From NCBI GenBank assembly GCA_937872315.1, contig CALMST010000283.1, forward strand, positions 1-50,353: a stretch of 50,353 bases of DNA, in the 5' to 3' direction. Shown piece after piece: positions 1 through 9,669 of this stretch. The notes beneath the pieces are model-generated. The model was not told where the DNA came from. It searched no databases and saw only the letters and a program-made list of their open reading frames with translations. The translations under genes and the position numbers were made by a program. Positions within the stretch are counted from its first letter, which is position 1. Every line of letters begins with the position of its first letter. Source of the DNA: an uncultured Ignavibacteria bacterium. GTDB lineage: Bacteria; Bacteroidota; Ignavibacteria; Tepidaquicellales; Tepidaquicellaceae.

Positions 1-341
1 GCCATATAGATCTGATTCGAACTCCATTCAGATTTACCTTCATTACTGTCTCTGCTTAATGCTGTTCTGAAGATTGTGAACTGATATCCAAATTGTTTAT
101 TGTCTTCTGAAATGAGATTGCCTGTAAAATACCACCACTCAGTTCTGAATCCCGGATGCGGTCCGTGGTCTTCTGGAAAGACAAATTTCCTTATCTCTGT
201 TGCTTTATCAAAATTTCCATCCGTATCATCTGACATGGCTTTTGATAACTGCAGACTGTTACCATTATCTGTTTTTTCTGAATGTTCACCACACCCGTTA
301 ATAAAGAAAATCAAATATAATATGATAAATAAATTTTTCAT
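1..341 (-). CDS. AttH/CrtC-like lipocalin-fold lipoprotein, 5' part only
   Basis: Only the first 113 or so codons are inside the window; the gene runs off the left edge. The start ATG at 341-339 overlaps the TGA of the upstream permease as ATGA, so the two are probably translationally coupled. Residues 1-17 form a lipoprotein signal peptide ending in I-N-G-C17. From about residue 57 the protein reads DHGPHPGFRTEWWYFTGN, followed by a GYQFTIFR block and NQIYMA. These are hallmarks of the AttH/CrtC (hydroxyneurosporene synthase-like, carotenoid 1,2-hydratase-like) family. In other bacteria such proteins are encoded beside an ABC ATPase and FtsX-type permeases, as here. The family name does not prove carotenoid chemistry; an envelope role tied to the transporter is the inference. 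Confidence 0.85.
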   Translation of the reverse strand, partial: MKNLFIILYLIFFINGCGEHSEKTDNGNSLQLSKAMSDDTDGNFDKATEIRKFVFPEDHGPHPGFRTEWWYFTGNLISEDNKQFGYQFTIFRTALSRDSNEGKSEWSSNQIYM

Positions 342-2872
342 TCTTCTCTTAAGGCATTTGCCGGTGAAGTTTTTGACATTTTATATCCGGGATAAATTCC
401 TGCAAGAAGTGCGGCAACTATGGAAAGTATCATCGCTTCTATGAGTATTGAAGGCATTATTTCAAACTGCATCGTCCATCCGAAAGATCTTTTATTGATT
501 ATATAAACTAGTATTGTTGCGAGAATACAACCCAATGGCAATGCTAGGATTCCGGCTGTTAATCCCATTAAAAAAGTCTGAAGATTTACTATCTTAAATA
601 ACTGAGAAGGCAGCAAACCGTTTGCTCTCAGTATTCCGAGCTCCCTTCTGCGCTCAAGCTGTAATGACATAAGCGAACTCAATATACCGATAAAAGCTAC
701 TATTACGGATAGTATCTGCAAAACCTTGGCAATAAGAAAAGTCCTGTCAAATACTTCAATTGAAGAATCCAGAATGTACTTGTAAGTTCTGACCAACAGC
801 TGCTGTCCGTTTGTTTCCAGTGACTGTATCTTATCCTTTACAGAACTGACCGGTATTCCGTCTTTGACAAACACTGCTATGCCGGAATATCCTTTTGCGT
901 TCCAGTGTTTTCTGAACTGATCATACTGAATGGTTACCAGACCCTGATCGGATGCATAGTCATAATAAATTCCCGCCACATTAAAATCCTTCATTCCGTT
1001 ATCAGTCTTTAATTTCAGGACTGAACCTGCGCTAAGATCATTTCTGAATGCAAATGGTTCTGAAAGAATTACATCTCCGGCTTCAAATTTATTCCATATC
1101 TCATCCGGGTCGCCTTCCTTAAATTTAAAACCCGGATAACTTCTTTTACTCAGACCTGATGCTATAAGATGATATTCTTTACCTTCCTGATTCAGAATTA
1201 GTTCGCGGTAATAGTTATAATCTTCCACTTCATCAATCATTTTAATTTTGTCCAATAACTCTTCAGGCAATACAGCATCATTTCTCCTTGATATCAGACT
1301 TGGCGCAGATACAAAAATATCGGCGTTCAGACGGGCTTCCAGCCAGTTTATTACTGTGGACCTGAAACTGCTTATCATTATTCCGACTCCGACTGTTGCG
1401 GCAACTGCAAGAGCAAGCGCTGCAATTGCAATATATGTCCTGCTGATATTCTGCAGAATAGATCCTGAAGCCATTTTTCCCGTTATACCGAAAAGTTTTT
1501 TATAAACAGGTGAAAATACTTTTTCTACAATAATGATCATCAGAGGAGTTGTCAGCGAAAATCCAATTATCACGGGAAGTATTCCTATGTAACTGAGCCA
1601 TATATTTTTTGACGGGATAAAAAGTATAATTGCTCCGGAGACCATAATTGCTATACCGGTTATAGTCATTCGTGGTACTTTTTTCAGAACTGATGACTCC
1701 TGCTCTGATCTTATCATGGCAGATCTCGGATTAATTTTTGATGCCTCTCTTGCAGGATATACTGCTGATATCAAAGTTGCAAATACACCTAATCCGATTC
1801 CCTTCAGGATTATTTCAGGAGATATATATATCTCCCTCACTGATACAACAAAATAAAGATCATTAATTGTCTGAGAAAGGAAAACTATTAATATCTTTGA
1901 AATGAAATAAGCAAACACAAAACCGGCTATAGTTCCTATTATGCCCATCACCAGTGCTTCCAGTATTATCATTCCTGTGATCTCATTTGAGGTTACTCCT
2001 ATCGAACGAAGTGTTCCTATAAGAACCTTCCTTTGTACTACTGAGAAAGTCATTGTGTTATATATCAGAAACAATCCCACTATCAGCGCAAGCAGACTCA
2101 GGGATGTTAAATTAATATTGAACGCATCCATCATCTGCTCTGCCGTTTCTGATCTTGAACCTGATTTTTGAAGTACAAATCCTTCGGGTAATATACTTTT
2201 AAGAGATTGTTCATCCGATTCATTACTTAGTATCAGATCGATGTAATCGATCTTGTTTCCCTTTTCGGTTAACTCCTGTGCAGAGGCAATGTCCGTTATG
2301 AATAGATTTTCAAGCGCGGATTTGTTGTCGGATGTCTCATTGATCAGACCTGCCAGGTAAAGAGTTTTCATTTTACCGTTGATAAGTACTGATAATGTAT
2401 CCCCTGTTTTCTTTTTTAATTTAACAATACTTTCCTCAGATAGAAGTGCTGAATTTGGCCGGGTAAGGAAATCTTTTAATCCGCCTTCAAGAGAAATACC
2501 TGTTTGCGAAAGATAATCCCTGAAAGGTTTCTCCGCAAAAATATCCACACCTAAAAGTTTAAATACTTCCCTGCCGGTATCCGGAATGCTGACATATGAT
2601 TCTATCACCGGCGCAATATTTCTTAAACCTTTTCCGATCCTCAGATTTGTGTAGAGTGAATCTGGAATTCCTTCGGAAGTACCTGTGATCTGATGAGTTG
2701 ATTTCCCTGCAACTGCATCCATGGACAGATTAAAAGCTGTTGCCGAACTGTAATTCGCTATATCGATTGATACAACTATTGCCACACCCATGGCAATTCC
2801 AAGAACTGATAATCCGAACTGCCATGGATGCCGGAATAAATATCTTAAACTTGATCTGGCAAGACTATTCAA
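338..2872 (-). CDS. FtsX/MacB-type ABC transporter permease (fused double unit, 844 aa)
   Basis: This is a large inner-membrane permease of the MacB/LolC/FtsX superfamily. One transmembrane helix lies near residues 16-40, followed by a long extracytoplasmic domain. A first FtsX core of several helices covers roughly residues 255-380. More helices follow around 400-510, then a second extracytoplasmic domain, and a second FtsX core makes up about 725-840. The duplicated organisation matches AttF/AttG-type permeases fused into one chain. The start overlaps the end of the ATPase gene by 8 bases, and the stop overlaps the AttH-like lipoprotein start, so the three form one operon. Family members usually move lipophilic substrates or lipoproteins or do mechanical work across the envelope. 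The substrate here is not evident. Confidence 0.9.
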   Translation of the reverse strand: MNSLARSSLRYLFRHPWQFGLSVLGIAMGVAIVVSIDIANYSSATAFNLSMDAVAGKSTHQITGTSEGIPDSLYTNLRIGKGLRNIAPVIESYVSIPDTGREVFKLLGVDIFAEKPFRDYLSQTGISLEGGLKDFLTRPNSALLSEESIVKLKKKTGDTLSVLINGKMKTLYLAGLINETSDNKSALENLFITDIASAQELTEKGNKIDYIDLILSNESDEQSLKSILPEGFVLQKSGSRSETAEQMMDAFNINLTSLSLLALIVGLFLIYNTMTFSVVQRKVLIGTLRSIGVTSNEITGMIILEALVMGIIGTIAGFVFAYFISKILIVFLSQTINDLYFVVSVREIYISPEIILKGIGLGVFATLISAVYPAREASKINPRSAMIRSEQESSVLKKVPRMTITGIAIMVSGAIILFIPSKNIWLSYIGILPVIIGFSLTTPLMIIIVEKVFSPVYKKLFGITGKMASGSILQNISRTYIAIAALALAVAATVGVGIMISSFRSTVINWLEARLNADIFVSAPSLISRRNDAVLPEELLDKIKMIDEVEDYNYYRELILNQEGKEYHLIASGLSKRSYPGFKFKEGDPDEIWNKFEAGDVILSEPFAFRNDLSAGSVLKLKTDNGMKDFNVAGIYYDYASDQGLVTIQYDQFRKHWNAKGYSGIAVFVKDGIPVSSVKDKIQSLETNGQQLLVRTYKYILDSSIEVFDRTFLIAKVLQILSVIVAFIGILSSLMSLQLERRRELGILRANGLLPSQLFKIVNLQTFLMGLTAGILALPLGCILATILVYIINKRSFGWTMQFEIMPSILIEAMILSIVAALLAGIYPGYKMSKTSPANALREE

Positions 2873-3548
2873 ATGCTGATTCCTTTTTTGTTTCTGCCAC
2901 TTTGTCTTCCTTTAGTGAAAAAATCCTGTCGGCAAGACCGATCACATCTTTACTGTGAGTTACCATTATCATGGTTTTACCTTTTTGCTTTACAACTCTG
3001 TCAAGAAGATCAACTATCTGAATTCCCGTTTCATAATCCAGATTACCAGTCGGTTCGTCGGCAAGAATAATGTCAGGTTCATGTATGAGTGCTCTTGCAA
3101 TTGCAATACGCTGCTGCTCTCCTCCTGACAGTTTATCAGGGTAAGTGTTTGCTCTTTCCGGAAGACCAACCTCTTTTAAAATTGAATTTATCCTTTCTTC
3201 CTGATCAGTGTCGTTGTTGAGTTCCAGTGGAAGCTGAAGATTTTCCCTAACTGTAAGAGTAGGAATTAAATTGAAGAACTGAAATATGAATCCGATCTTA
3301 TGTCTCCTGACAAGAGTTCTTTCTTTTTCGGTAAGTTTTGTAATATCCGTACCTGCGATCTTTACAGAGCCGCTGTCAGGTATATCAATTCCGCTGATAA
3401 TGTTAAGCAGCGTGGATTTGCCTGAACCGCTTTTACCAAGAAGAATTATAATTTCACCTTCATTTATTCTAAGCTCAAAATCATTAAGTACTGTATGTTT
3501 GGTATTCCCTTCAATGTAATTCTTACTGACATTTATTAATTCAAGCAT
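2865..3548 (-). CDS. ABC transporter ATP-binding protein (LolD/MacB class)
   Basis: A 227-residue nucleotide-binding subunit with every motif in place. Walker A is GKSGSGKST at residues 38-46, the Q-loop glutamine is Q90, the signature LSGGEQQ is at 140-146, Walker B ILADEP at 161-166 is followed by TGNLD, and the switch histidine is H198. The [15 protein letters not shown] and DEPTGNLD wording places it in the LolD/MacB/FtsE branch, which pairs with FtsX-type permeases. It is the first gene of the three-gene minus-strand operon, and its 3' end overlaps the permease. It energises that permease from the cytoplasm. Confidence 0.95.
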   Translation of the reverse strand: MLELINVSKNYIEGNTKHTVLNDFELRINEGEIIILLGKSGSGKSTLLNIISGIDIPDSGSVKIAGTDITKLTEKERTLVRRHKIGFIFQFFNLIPTLTVRENLQLPLELNNDTDQEERINSILKEVGLPERANTYPDKLSGGEQQRIAIARALIHEPDIILADEPTGNLDYETGIQIVDLLDRVVKQKGKTMIMVTHSKDVIGLADRIFSLKEDKVAETKKESAFE

Positions 3549-3848
3549 CTTCTAAAGTTAAATTCAAACAGAGATACTGCATAATGAAGATCATACAGAT
3601 TCAATATTCCTGATTATGTAATTTTCCTGCAAATTAACTATTAAGTATAAACTAAAACAGGATAAGTAAAGAACCTGATTCGAGAAATGATCACTGCGGA
3701 TTCTCTCAATTAGATTAACTCCGCATATTTGAATATATTTACATCTGATCATTTCAATTTTCCAGGCATCTTTATGATACATCCAAACTTAATTAATATT
3801 TTTTCTAAATAAATTTATAAGAATTCTCATAAAAAATTCTTTTGCTTT
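3549..3848. other. Intergenic region, 300 bp
   Basis: AT-rich spacer between the ABC operon (leaving on the minus strand) and the decayed plus-strand hydrolase. A short minus-strand reading frame exists at 3591-3782, but it has no recognisable motif and looks like chance. The promoter of the ABC operon should lie here; no clear promoter match was seen. Confidence 0.5.
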
Positions 3849-4440
3849 TTGCTTTCTTTAATGCTTTTATCCTGCCCGTCATTTATGTATGCTGTCGATT
3901 ATATGCTCAGGGAGTTTTCCAAACCTGCAATGATATATAACAAAGTAGAAAAGCCGGTAAGAGACAATGTAAAATTGTCTGCATTATTGGTTGGACATGC
4001 GACATATTATTGCAGATCTATGACAAAAAAATTTTACAGAGCCTCTGATTCAAATAACGTTGCACAGATTCTCAGAAGACATTCAGACCTTTCATAGATC
4101 TCGATGCAATGGACAGTTTAAATTTGACACTCATTTCAAATTCACATATGGATCTTGTCAGTCACGGTTCTATTTCACAAATTGAATCAAGGTATCCAGG
4201 TACTCATCCTTTATCTCCTCAGGGCGCAGAAAAATTTTTACGGGATTATGATCTTGAATGTCATCATTTAACATTACCTTCAGAAAGGCAAAATATATTG
4301 GTGAATCAAAGATCATCGAAAGTGTATAGGTTACTGCAGTTTCATCTTTTTACTCAGATAAAAAATACTCAATCATTGATCGTTCCTGTGCTCAATTACT
4401 GTAACTCAATGGAGGATTTAAAATCCGGTTTTACTCTGTG
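3849..4440 (+). pseudogene. Decayed MBL-fold metal-dependent hydrolase
   Basis: Two adjacent plus-strand frames together resemble one metallo-beta-lactamase-fold hydrolase of the UlaG/NAPE-PLD type. The first (3849-4097) carries VKLSALLVGHAT, the usual beta-strand and WIGHAT-like start. Right after HAT the family pattern continues in another frame as ILLQIYDKKIL, which shows a frameshift near 4008-4015. The first frame then runs to a stop at 4095-4097. The second (from 4109) continues with MDSLNLTLISNSHMDLVSHGSISQ. The metal-binding signature should read S-H-x-H-x-D-H; here the first His is Asn and the His after Asp is Leu. Homology fades after about 4300, and the 3' end runs into the convergent amidase gene. 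A dead gene is the simplest reading. Confidence 0.75.
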
Positions 4441-6015
4441 CTTAACTGCCTGTTCAAATGAATATCCCATAGCTATCAACTCCCCTTCTTTGAATGCTCC
4501 GCTGAAAAATGACAACCCTACAGGCAATCCGAATACTTTTCCAGCCGGAACAGTTATATGAGGATAACCGCTCATTGCTGCCGGCGCAGTCAAAAATACA
4601 TCGCCCCATCTGTCTCCGTAAATGATATCCGTACTGCACGCCGGTCCCATCGTCAATCCGCAGAGTGCATCAAGATCATTATTCTTCATAGTTTCATCTA
4701 TAATTGTCTTTGAACCTGCATGACTTTTCTCAAGAGCTTCTTTATATGCTGCGCTTTCAAGACCTTCCAGTTCATTACTCTCAATAAATATTTCCTGTTT
4801 GAAAGTAGGCATAACTTTATCTTGATTCTCTGCATTGAAATCTATGACCTCTTTCAGATTTCTCACTTTTGCATTCGATGCTGATAAATATTTATCGAGC
4901 CCGTATTTGAATTCATATTTCAATACGTCAAATTCAGCTTCTCCGAGAGCATTTAATTTGTCAAGATATTCAAGCTCAATGAGGACAGCGCCTTGCAGCT
5001 TCATTGTTTCAAGCGCTTTCTGAAAAAGTCTTCCCATGAACTGATTCTCATATTTCTTTTTTTCAATGCCGATCCGTTTTCCTTTAAGTCCGTTTATATT
5101 CAGAAATTCCGAATAATCAGTAATATACTTTCCCTTAATTTCATTAGTCTTTTCATCATACGGATCAGGACCCGACATTGCAGCTAATAATATCGCCGCA
5201 TCCGTGACAGTTCGCGCAAGTGGTCCCGCAGTATCCTGAGTAAAAGATATTGGAATTATACCTGTTCTGCTGACAAGTCCAACTGTTGGCTTTATACCAA
5301 CCAAACCGCAGACTGAAGCTGGACAAGTTACCGAACCGTCTGTTTCAGTACCGACTGCTGCCGCACATAAATTTGCCGACACCGCTACTCCCGATCCCGA
5401 ACTCGATCCGCAGGGATTATGATCCAATACATAAGGGTTATTAGTCTGTCCTCCCCTGCTGCTCCATCCAGAACATGATTTCGATGAACGAAAATTTGCC
5501 CATTCACTTAAATTTGTTTTACCGAGCAGTACCGCTCCGGCATCTCTTAACTTCTCCACAATGAATGCATCATTTGATGCAATGTTACCTTCCAAAGCGA
5601 GGGAACCGGCAGTTGTCATCATCTTATCTGCCGTATCAATATTGTCCTTTATCAAAATCGGAATGCCATGCAGCGGACCTCTTATCTTTCCCGAATTTCT
5701 TTCAGCATCCATTTCTTTAGCAACTGACAGCGCATCAGGATTTAATTCGATTACAGAATTTAGGTTTGGTCCGTCTTTATCAATTTCTCCTATTCTTTGA
5801 ATGTATAATGCAGTGACAGCTTCCGAAGTATAAGTTCCTTTTTTAAAATTTTCCTGAAGCTCTGAAATTGTGATCTCGTCCAGTTCAAAATCAAAAGAAA
5901 ACTCTGCCATAGCTTCTTCTCCTTTCTTTTTATCTGTTTTAAATGATGATCCGATGAGTGAGGGCATTGTAACTGCAGCTATAGCTGTGTTTCTGATAAA
6001 ATCTTTACGTTTCAT
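4396..6015 (-). CDS. Amidase signature (AS) family amidase, exported
   Basis: A 539-residue enzyme of the amidase-signature family, which hydrolyses carboxamides by a Ser-cisSer-Lys triad. The triad is visible: Lys123 in PILIKDNIDT, the Ser204 region in PCGSSSGSG, and Ser228 in ETDGSVTCPA. The N-terminus (MKRKDFIRNTAIAAVTMPSL) resembles a Tat-type or general export signal common in Bacteroidota amidases, with K-R-K-D-F in place of RRxF. The length fits secreted or periplasmic AS amidases rather than GatA, and no gatB or gatC is nearby. The gene stands alone. The substrate is unknown. Its 3' end overlaps the end of the decayed MBL-fold gene on the opposite strand. Confidence 0.9.
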   Translation of the reverse strand: MKRKDFIRNTAIAAVTMPSLIGSSFKTDKKKGEEAMAEFSFDFELDEITISELQENFKKGTYTSEAVTALYIQRIGEIDKDGPNLNSVIELNPDALSVAKEMDAERNSGKIRGPLHGIPILIKDNIDTADKMMTTAGSLALEGNIASNDAFIVEKLRDAGAVLLGKTNLSEWANFRSSKSCSGWSSRGGQTNNPYVLDHNPCGSSSGSGVAVSANLCAAAVGTETDGSVTCPASVCGLVGIKPTVGLVSRTGIIPISFTQDTAGPLARTVTDAAILLAAMSGPDPYDEKTNEIKGKYITDYSEFLNINGLKGKRIGIEKKKYENQFMGRLFQKALETMKLQGAVLIELEYLDKLNALGEAEFDVLKYEFKYGLDKYLSASNAKVRNLKEVIDFNAENQDKVMPTFKQEIFIESNELEGLESAAYKEALEKSHAGSKTIIDETMKNNDLDALCGLTMGPACSTDIIYGDRWGDVFLTAPAAMSGYPHITVPAGKVFGLPVGLSFFSGAFKEGELIAMGYSFEQAVKHRVKPDFKSSIELQ

Positions 6016-6166
6016 TATTGAAAAATATATTGAAAGAAACTAATCTAAATGTTTGAGATGATTTTTAACAGCAGGAATTGTAACTTTTGAAAATATAAAA
6101 TTAAATTCACCTGAAATATATTGATGATAAATATAATAGTAATTTTTTTTCTGCAGAGAATTTAAA

Positions 6167-7825
6167 TCATACAGTTTCGAGATACTTATGTACCATTCCA
6201 ATCGTAGCCGAACCTTCACCTACAGCAGCAGCTACACGCTTTCCGGATCCTGAACGAATATCTCCCGCCGCAAAAAGTCCGGGAACGTTTGTTTCCAGAA
6301 GAAACGGATCCCGGTCAAGTGTCCAGCCTTTTATTTTGTTATTTTCTCGAGGAAGATCCAAACCCGTGTATATGAATCCTTTTTCATCAGTTTCAATTAA
6401 ACCTTTCAGAATGTCCGTTCTTGGTGCAGCTCCTATGAATATGAATACAGCGCAGGTATCCAATTCCCAGTCTTTATTTTCATCTATGCTGTGCAGTGAT
6501 ATTTTTTCGAGTTTTTCACTTCCTATCACTGAATTCACTTCGGTCTTTGTTAAAATTTTTATGTTTGGCGCAGCTTCAATTCTTTCTACAAGATAGCTGG
6601 ACATTGCTTTTCCAAGATTATCAGCTCTTACAATCATTGTGACAGTTCTTGCATATCGTGAAAAGAATAATGCACCCTGCCCTGCTGAATTTGCTCCTCC
6701 CAGTACGCAAATATCCTGATCCTTGTATAAAGCAGCTTCTGTCATTGCAGCTCCGTAATAAACACCCGTTCCTACAAATTTTTCAATTCCTTCTTTTTCC
6801 AGCATTCTGACAGAAACACCTGCGGTAAAGACTACAGCATAGGAAGAAACTTCATTGCCGTTTGCTAATCTAAGAGTTTTATACGGCTGTTTAACTTTAA
6901 CGGAAACCACTTCCTGAGTTAGAATCTCAGCACCAAATCTTTTTACCTGTGTCGCAGCTCTTCTAGCCAGATCCGCTCCAGTGATTCCGGATGGAAATCC
7001 CAGATAGTTTTCTATCTGCGAACTTGTACCTGCCTGCCCTCCGGGCGCATTCTGCTCTATGATCAGTGTTTTAAGACCTTCTGAAGCTCCGTAAACTGCC
7101 GCTGCAAGTCCGGCCGGTCCGGCTCCTACAATAATAAGATCATAAAAATCAAGTTTGGCTTTTGTCTGTAATCCAACTTTTTCGGCGATCTCATTATTGG
7201 AAGGTTTTAAAAGTGTGGTACCGTCAGGGAATGTAACAACTGGTAAATTTGCAATCTCACCTGCGGCTTTAAGAGCAAGCTCCTTCATTGATTCATCCGT
7301 ATCTATATCTATCCACTGATAAGGGATCAGATTCCTTGAAAGAAATTCTTTCAATGAATAGCAGCTTGAAGACCATCTGGTTCCGAAGACCCTTATCCCG
7401 TCATATGGAAGTTTTATGTTTGCGGACCATTCATATAACAGATCATCAAGTACGGGATACAGTTTTTCTTCCGGAGGATTCCACGGTTTAAGCAAATAGA
7501 AATCCAATTTGATATCATTTATAGCCCTTATAGCTGCTTCTATATCTGAGTATGCAGTCAGAAGAACCATTTTTGCTTCCGGAAAGATTTCTTTCGCTTT
7601 TTCAAGAAATTCAATGCCTTCCATTTCAGGCATTCTCTGATCAGAAATAAATAAAGCTACTGTTTCATTTTTCTTTTTAAGCTCCTGAATCAGTTCAAGA
7701 CAGCCAACAGCTGAATCAGCTCCGCTAATCCTGTATTCTTCGCGGTATTTGTTTCTTACATCCCTTTGAATTGATCTGAGGACCTGTTCATCGTCATCAA
7801 CAATTATTATAAAAGGCAGTTTCAT
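6167..7825 (-). CDS. Response regulator fused to glutaredoxin-like and thioredoxin reductase-like domains
   Basis: A 552-residue three-part fusion. Residues 1-120 are a receiver domain with acidic pocket D10-D12, phosphoacceptor D62 (ISDQRMPEMEG) and K113. Residues about 143-220 resemble a glutaredoxin/thioredoxin fold (IRVFGTRWSSSC, then NLPVVTF) in which the first cysteine of the active pair is serine (S152-x-x-C155). Residues 229-552 are an FAD/NAD(P) oxidoreductase of the thioredoxin reductase type: GAGPAGLAAA for FAD, GGANSAGQ for the nucleotide, and GLFAAGDIR near the end. The usual redox CxxC of thioredoxin reductase is replaced by GAAM at 358-361. It follows the histidine kinase gene by 9 bases, so the kinase probably phosphorylates it. 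What the flavin domain reduces, if anything, is unknown. Confidence 0.93.
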   Translation of the reverse strand: MKLPFIIIVDDDEQVLRSIQRDVRNKYREEYRISGADSAVGCLELIQELKKKNETVALFISDQRMPEMEGIEFLEKAKEIFPEAKMVLLTAYSDIEAAIRAINDIKLDFYLLKPWNPPEEKLYPVLDDLLYEWSANIKLPYDGIRVFGTRWSSSCYSLKEFLSRNLIPYQWIDIDTDESMKELALKAAGEIANLPVVTFPDGTTLLKPSNNEIAEKVGLQTKAKLDFYDLIIVGAGPAGLAAAVYGASEGLKTLIIEQNAPGGQAGTSSQIENYLGFPSGITGADLARRAATQVKRFGAEILTQEVVSVKVKQPYKTLRLANGNEVSSYAVVFTAGVSVRMLEKEGIEKFVGTGVYYGAAMTEAALYKDQDICVLGGANSAGQGALFFSRYARTVTMIVRADNLGKAMSSYLVERIEAAPNIKILTKTEVNSVIGSEKLEKISLHSIDENKDWELDTCAVFIFIGAAPRTDILKGLIETDEKGFIYTGLDLPRENNKIKGWTLDRDPFLLETNVPGLFAAGDIRSGSGKRVAAAVGEGSATIGMVHKYLETV

Positions 7826-7834
7826 ATATTATTT

Positions 7835-9256
7835 TTATTTAATTTCAGAAATAGGGAGATTAATTATAAACTCAGTTCTTCCCGGCTTGGAGTTTACGGA
7901 TATTTCTCCGTTATGTCTTTTTACAATCCTGTTTACAAGATCCAGACCGATTCCTGTTCCATCGCCTACTTTTTTGGTTGTAAAAAACGGATCAAAAATC
8001 CTTGACTGAATATCCTCAGGTATCCCAACTCCATTATCAATAAACTTAACAGTAACCGAATTATCATTGCAAATTGTCTCAATCGACAGTTCACCGTTTT
8101 TTTCCAAAGCATATACTGCATTGTCAATAATATTTGTCCATACCTGATTGAGCTCTCCTATATATGCAGGGACTTCAGTTAAATTTTCACAATATAATTT
8201 TTTTACCTGAATATTCTTTTCACGGAGTTTATGTCCCAGAAGAGTAAGCGTATTTTCAATATCCTTATTAAGATCTGTTGGCTGCAGTTCATTTGTTTTG
8301 TCCATGTGTACGTGACTTTTTATTGCACCTACAAGATGGGATATCCGGGATGATGCTTCTTCCAGATCCTGCAGGATCTTCTTTGAACTTAATAAATTTT
8401 CGAGCCAGTTCATTATATATTTTAAAGAATCCTTTTCAAAAACACTGCAAAACCCGTCCAGATCTTCTGAAGTAAATCCCGCATCTACAAATGTCTCTCC
8501 GGTAATGAGATCTTCGGATAATCCTTTCTTATCCAGCCAGTCAAATATTTCATCTTCACGATTCATGCGTTCAATTGCCGTGATCTTTTTTTTACCGTCG
8601 CTATCTTTATTCTTTGCATCAACTATATAGCCAATGAATTTTAACTGGTCTGTATTAATGTTATTAGCGATCAGATCTTCTGTAAGCTGGTAATTTTTTT
8701 CAAGACGTTTGGTAAGCTCTGAAGATATCCTGTTAATGGCAGATGCTGGATTATTCAATTCGTGAGCTATTCCTGCTGCAAGTTTTCCAAGGGCACTTAC
8801 TTTTTCGTGCTGGAGTTTGACAGTTGCAAAAGATCTGGCTCTTTCAGTCATATATCCTACGATCCTTTGCACAAGTTCAGGATTCATATGTTCCAGTTCT
8901 AGAAAATGATCTTTGTGTATTTCAAGTCTTCTGACATTTCCAAGCGCGTAAGCATAGCCCGGAGAATTTTTCATCCTTGAATAAGGCAGTAATCCCCCTA
9001 CTCCACCTGTGGTCTCTTCATTCTCAAAAGTATAAAAATGTACCTTTGATCCGTTTTCATCCATGTAAAAAGTTATTTTTCCCTCAAGAAGTATCCACAT
9101 CATATCCATTGGATCACCTTTTTTAAAAATCAGTGTCCCGTCATCATATTCATTATATATAGAATGATCAAGTATCCATTGCAGATGCTCATCCGGCAAT
9201 CCTTTCAGGACAACTACTTTTTTAAGATCTTCGATTGTAATGTTCTCTATTTTCAT
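7835..9256 (-). CDS. Sensor histidine kinase with N-terminal cyclic nucleotide-binding-like domain
   Basis: A 473-residue soluble kinase. Residues about 14-130 form a cNMP-binding/CRP-type beta-barrel (LIFKKGDPMDMMWILLEGK). The HisKA segment has the phosphoacceptor H165 in AAGIAHELNNP. The catalytic ATPase domain covers roughly 360-470, with an N box (NQVWTNIIDNAVYAL), a G1 box (DNGVGIPEDI), an F box (FDPFFTTK) and a G2 box (GDGTGIGLDL). No transmembrane segment is seen, so it should sense a cytoplasmic signal; whether the barrel binds cAMP or another ligand cannot be told. It is the promoter-proximal gene of a two-gene operon with the receiver-reductase fusion and is the likely partner kinase. 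Confidence 0.93.
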   Translation of the reverse strand: MKIENITIEDLKKVVVLKGLPDEHLQWILDHSIYNEYDDGTLIFKKGDPMDMMWILLEGKITFYMDENGSKVHFYTFENEETTGGVGGLLPYSRMKNSPGYAYALGNVRRLEIHKDHFLELEHMNPELVQRIVGYMTERARSFATVKLQHEKVSALGKLAAGIAHELNNPASAINRISSELTKRLEKNYQLTEDLIANNINTDQLKFIGYIVDAKNKDSDGKKKITAIERMNREDEIFDWLDKKGLSEDLITGETFVDAGFTSEDLDGFCSVFEKDSLKYIMNWLENLLSSKKILQDLEEASSRISHLVGAIKSHVHMDKTNELQPTDLNKDIENTLTLLGHKLREKNIQVKKLYCENLTEVPAYIGELNQVWTNIIDNAVYALEKNGELSIETICNDNSVTVKFIDNGVGIPEDIQSRIFDPFFTTKKVGDGTGIGLDLVNRIVKRHNGEISVNSKPGRTEFIINLPISEIK

Positions 9257-9669
9257 GTAAATATAATTAATATATATTCAGAATTTCAACCTGATGAAAA
9301 ATTTACAAACTGTAAGAAAAATAAGTTAATTAAACCGAGTATGAAATATATTCTTTTTAACTGAACAAAAAAAATAATTAAACAGATATCTGCATTTACA
9401 GGATCGATAATAAGTATGATCATGTCTCCGATGTGTCACTTCAATTTTTTTATGTGAGTTAAAATTCATGAGAAGGACTAAGCATGTATTTCGGGCAACA
9501 TTGCAGAGTCGCTGAACGGAAGTGTCTCTTCGGAAATGGTAATAAAAAAGTATTATGACCGTAAATAATAAAATTACGGTCATAATACAGTTATGTAATA
9601 ATTGATACAGAACAAAATTAAAAATTTATGTTAACCTGTCTGAATTAAAAAATTGAAAAAACTATATGA
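9257..9669. other. Intergenic region, 413 bp, with one terminator
   Basis: Between the oxidoreductase operon and the kinase operon, both on the minus strand. It holds the strong terminator at 9551-9587 and should hold the kinase promoter. Short reading frames on both strands have no recognisable motifs, and one begins inside the terminator stem. No gene is called. Confidence 0.5.
9551..9587 (-). terminator. Intrinsic terminator after the 2-oxoacid oxidoreductase operon
   Basis: A perfect 14-bp stem (tattatgaccgtaa paired with ttacggtcataata) around a 9-base loop. On the minus strand it is followed by a run of six T (complement of 9544-9549). It lies about 80 bases past the last gene of the operon that ends at 9670. 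Confidence 0.88.

Noticed and set aside
4109-4561. 150-codon plus-strand frame as a separate gene
   Set aside because: It is the second half of the decayed hydrolase, and its last third is antisense to the amidase gene.
9326-9583. 85-codon minus-strand frame between the oxidoreductase and kinase operons
   Set aside because: Its start lies in the terminator stem and the composition is unlike a real protein.
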